Shown piece after piece: positions 4,782 to 6,959 of a stretch of DNA of 6,959 nt. The DNA comes from Clostridiales bacterium (GTDB lineage: Bacteria > Bacillota > Clostridia > WRLR01): NCBI GenBank assembly GCA_031263625.1, contig JAISFK010000462.1, positions 1 through 6,959 of the forward strand, given 5' to 3'. Under the pieces are notes generated by a model. It made no database searches, was not told where the DNA came from, and saw nothing but the letters and a program-made list of their open reading frames with translations. Positions within the stretch are counted from its first letter, which is position 1. The number at the start of each line of letters is the position of its first letter. The position numbers and the translations under genes are program-made.

Positions 4782-6866
4782 AGCCGCCGCAAGGGGATGC
4801 GCCTGCAAAGCAGGCTGGGGGTCGTGTTTCTGCTCGTGATTTTCGTGCCCACGCTGGTCGCCGTCTTTCTGTTCTCCGAGAGCGTCTCCCGCCTGTCGGC
4901 CCAGCGGCTCGACGAAACGAACATCCAGATCTCCCGCCAGCGCGCGGCCACCCTCTCCGCGCTGCTGCAGGACATCACCACGTACTCCAGCATGCTCGTC
5001 GGCGCCCAGGAGGTGCGCGCCAGCCTGTGGCAGGACGAGTACGACGCGGCGGCGTATTACTACGTCTACCGGGAGCTGCAAAAGGTGGTGGGCTACATAC
5101 CGTACCAGCTCAGCGGCCTGGACATAACGCTCATGTCGGGCAACGGCTACGTGTACTCGACGCTGCCCCATTCCTCCATGTCCGCGCAGGGGATGCTCGG
5201 CAGCGAGTGGTACGCCGAGGCCGTCCGCAACCAGTCCGAGTACAGCTGGTTCGCCACCGACGAGCCCTACGAGCGGGCCGGCGCGCGCCTGGACAGCCGC
5301 GTCTGCCTGGCGCGCGCCGTGACGGACAGCCTGACGGGCCGCGTGGGCGGGGTGCTGCTCATCACGATCCCGCAGGGCCAGCTGCTGAGCTACATCGGGG
5401 CGGGCGGCGCAGGAGGGACAGGCGGGGCGGGCGGCGCGAGCGGAACTGGCGGGGCTGGCGCGCAGGAGTCGGTCGCGGTGTTCGACGCGTCGGGCCGGCT
5501 GCTGGCCTCCGCGGGCGGGGGCGCCGCGGAGGCGGCATACGCTTTCGCGGCCGGGAAGGACGGCCAGGTCGTGGAGGCGGCCATAGACGGCGAGCGGACG
5601 CGCATATACATCCAGCGCGGCGCGTTTCGCGGGCTGCTCCTGTTGCAGGCGCTGCCCGATTCGGCCGCGACGGCGGGCCTGCCCGGCCTGCACGCGCGCC
5701 AGATCGTGTTCTCGATCCTGTCCGACCTCGTATTCTGCCTGCTGGCGTTCCGGCTGCTGCGCGGCTTCCTGGCCCCGATGGACAGCATAGCCCGCGCCAT
5801 GCGGCGCGTGGAGGGCGGCGACCTCTCGGCCGGCGTCGAGCTGCCGGCGCGGGCCTCGCCGGAGTTCGTCGAGCTGGGCGAGCGCTTTTCGGAGATGACG
5901 CGCAACCTGAGCCGGCTGCTCGGCGACAACGAGGCGAGCCGGCGGCGCATCGGCGAGGAGGAGCGGCAGAAGCTGGAGTACCGCTACAACATGCTGCTGT
6001 CGCAGGTGCAGCCGCACTTTCTGTTCAACACGCTCAGCGACATCAAGTGGCTGTGCGCGCTGCACGGCGACGCCAAGGGCGCCGGCGCCGTTTCCGCCCT
6101 CGGGCGGATTCTGGAGGCCAGCATCGGCAAGCAGAGCGAGATAGTGGCGCTGCGCGACGAGCTGGGCAACCTGGGCGCGTACACCCGCCTGCTGCGCATA
6201 CGGTACGCGGATCGCTTCACGTTCGACTACGACGTGCCGGACGGGCTTCTCGGCGCGCAGGTGCTGCGGATGACGCTCCAGCCGCTCGTGGAAAACGCCG
6301 TGCGCCACGGCCTGCAGCCGCGGCCGGGCGGCGGGCGGATAGAGGTGAGGGCCTTCGCGGAGGGGGATCTGCTGACGCTGACGGTGCGGGACGACGGGGT
6401 CGGCATAGACCCGGCGCGGATGGAGGCGCTGTTCCGCTCGGCGGAGGACGGCGCCGGCGGCAGCCTCTCGCGAATCGGCCTGATCGGCACGCACGAGCGC
6501 ATCCGGCACACATTCGGCCGCGACTACGGCATCTCGCTCGCCAACGCCGCGCCCTGGGGCGCGATAGCCACGGTGCGCCTGCCGCTCCGTCGCGCGGCCG
6601 AGGGCGAGGCGGGCAACACAGGCACGGCAAGCAGCGCGGCCGGGGCCACCGACGCCGGTGCAGGCGAGGGCGCGGGCATGGGCGAGGCGGGTGCGGTGGT
6701 CGGCGGCGCGGCCGAGGCCACCGGTGCCAGTGCAGGCGAGGGCGCGGCCAAGGACGAAACGGGCGCGGTGGCCGGCGACACCTGTGCAGGCGAAACGGGC
6801 GCGGTGGCCGGCGGCCTTGCCCACGCCGGCGCGGACGAATCTTTGGAGGCGGGGCATAATAGATGA
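4779..6866 (+). CDS. yesM: YesM-family sensor histidine kinase
   Basis: A membrane sensor kinase, 695 residues from TTG at 4779, longer than the usual roughly 580-600. TM1 at about 13-33; extracytoplasmic sensor about 34-308 (Cache-like by family expectation); TM2 about 309-327. HAMP follows at about 328-382 (RGFLAPMDSIARAM, VEGGDLSAGV). The His_kinase domain has QVQPHFLFNTLS with phospho-acceptor His413. The ATPase domain has LQPLVENAVRHGLQP (N-box Asn506), VRDDGVGI (536-543) and GLIGTHERI (567-575). Two additions stand out: a Gly/Ala run at 207-228 inside the sensor, and an Ala/Gly/Glu tail of about 90 residues after the ATPase domain (605-695). It overlaps the response-regulator gene by 4 nt (ATGA), so the two are translationally coupled. 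Divergent from the sugar transporter it probably controls. Family is firm; the signal is unknown. Confidence 0.93.
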   Translation: MSRRKGMRLQSRLGVVFLLVIFVPTLVAVFLFSESVSRLSAQRLDETNIQISRQRAATLSALLQDITTYSSMLVGAQEVRASLWQDEYDAAAYYYVYRELQKVVGYIPYQLSGLDITLMSGNGYVYSTLPHSSMSAQGMLGSEWYAEAVRNQSEYSWFATDEPYERAGARLDSRVCLARAVTDSLTGRVGGVLLITIPQGQLLSYIGAGGAGGTGGAGGASGTGGAGAQESVAVFDASGRLLASAGGGAAEAAYAFAAGKDGQVVEAAIDGERTRIYIQRGAFRGLLLLQALPDSAATAGLPGLHARQIVFSILSDLVFCLLAFRLLRGFLAPMDSIARAMRRVEGGDLSAGVELPARASPEFVELGERFSEMTRNLSRLLGDNEASRRRIGEEERQKLEYRYNMLLSQVQPHFLFNTLSDIKWLCALHGDAKGAGAVSALGRILEASIGKQSEIVALRDELGNLGAYTRLLRIRYADRFTFDYDVPDGLLGAQVLRMTLQPLVENAVRHGLQPRPGGGRIEVRAFAEGDLLTLTVRDDGVGIDPARMEALFRSAEDGAGGSLSRIGLIGTHERIRHTFGRDYGISLANAAPWGAIATVRLPLRRAAEGEAGNTGTASSAAGATDAGAGEGAGMGEAGAVVGGAAEATGASAGEGAAKDETGAVAGDTCAGETGAVAGGLAHAGADESLEAGHNR
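6640..6815 (+). repeat. Degenerate tandem repeats under the kinase C-terminal tail
   Basis: A 23-bp sequence (starts CGAAACGGGCGCGG, ends CCGGCG) is repeated exactly at 6755-6777 and 6791-6813, a 36-bp period that keeps the frame (12 residues, ETGAVAG repeated). TGCAGGCGAGGGCGCGG occurs twice upstream (near 6659 and 6731). The tail therefore appears to have grown by in-frame duplication. Confidence 0.65.
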
Positions 6867-6959
6867 AGCGCGTGATGATCGCGGACGACGAGCTTCTTGT
6901 GCGCATGGGGCTGAAAAACGGGATCCCGTGGCAGGATCTGGGCTGCCAGGTCGTGGGCG
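6863..6959 (+). CDS. yesN: YesN-type response regulator, N-terminal part (runs off right edge)
   Basis: Starts with ATG at 6863, overlapping the kinase stop codon as ATGA; GCGGGG lies 8 nt before it. The 32 visible codons read MKRVMIADDELLVRMGLKNG IPWQDLGCQVVG. The start matches the receiver domain of YesN/AraC-type regulators: the acidic pair D8-D9 for metal binding, then E10-L-L-V-R, and the 'GL...I.W...G..VVG' pattern specific to this class. By family, the phospho-acceptor Asp and a C-terminal AraC-type DNA-binding domain should follow outside the window. It would be phosphorylated by the upstream kinase and is the natural candidate to bind the control region at 4404-4736. Confidence 0.9.
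   Translation, partial: MKRVMIADDELLVRMGLKNGIPWQDLGCQVVG

Noticed and set aside
4722..6857. Minus-strand open frame (711 codons) antisense to the whole kinase gene
   Set aside because: The plus-strand frame encodes unmistakable kinase motifs; this frame has no recognisable family and an Arg/Ala/His-rich shadow composition.

Overview
The window is high-GC bacterial DNA carrying a carbohydrate-uptake locus of the kind found in Bacillota (Paenibacillaceae-like or another GC-rich Firmicute). The type is recognised from a YesM-class sensor kinase followed by its response regulator, divergent from a binding-protein-dependent sugar ABC operon of the YesOPQ / LplABC / YtcP type, with what looks like a glycoside hydrolase downstream. 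Shine-Dalgarno sequences are strong, and the binding protein is a lipoprotein, as expected for a Gram-positive. The species cannot be named from this sequence.

Layout. Bases 461 to 1 (minus) hold the 5' end of a probable glycoside hydrolase that runs off the left edge. Bases 462-738 are intergenic and contain copy A of a 106-bp repeat (495-600). Bases 739-4403 (minus, transcribed right to left) hold three genes: the solute-binding lipoprotein (2871-4403), permease 1 (1765-2673) and permease 2 (739-1620). Their two spacers (2674-2870 and 1621-1764) consist largely of short tandem or direct repeats. Bases 4404-4778 form the divergent regulatory region, with copy B of the 106-bp repeat (4443-4548) in the opposite orientation. 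Bases 4779-6866 (plus) encode the histidine kinase. Its stop codon overlaps the start of a response regulator (6863 to the right edge).

How the genes work together (inference from family knowledge). The kinase would sense an extracellular sugar or sugar-loaded binding protein and phosphorylate the AraC-type regulator, which would activate the transporter operon. The two permeases and the lipoprotein import an oligosaccharide using an ATPase encoded elsewhere (MsmX/UgpC type), and the hydrolase cleaves it.

The most unusual feature is the pair of 106-bp elements. They match at 102 of 106 positions without gaps, lie in inverted orientation, and exactly bracket the transporter operon. Each has TA at its ends, a 21-bp central dyad, and a sigma-A-like promoter at its outer end pointing away from the operon (towards the hydrolase on the left and the kinase on the right). 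This looks like a MITE-type element or a shared regulatory module, and it makes the 4.05-kb operon a candidate invertible or mobile cassette. A second theme is Ala/Gly-rich low-complexity insertions in the hydrolase, the binding protein and the kinase, with repetitive DNA under them in the hydrolase and kinase.
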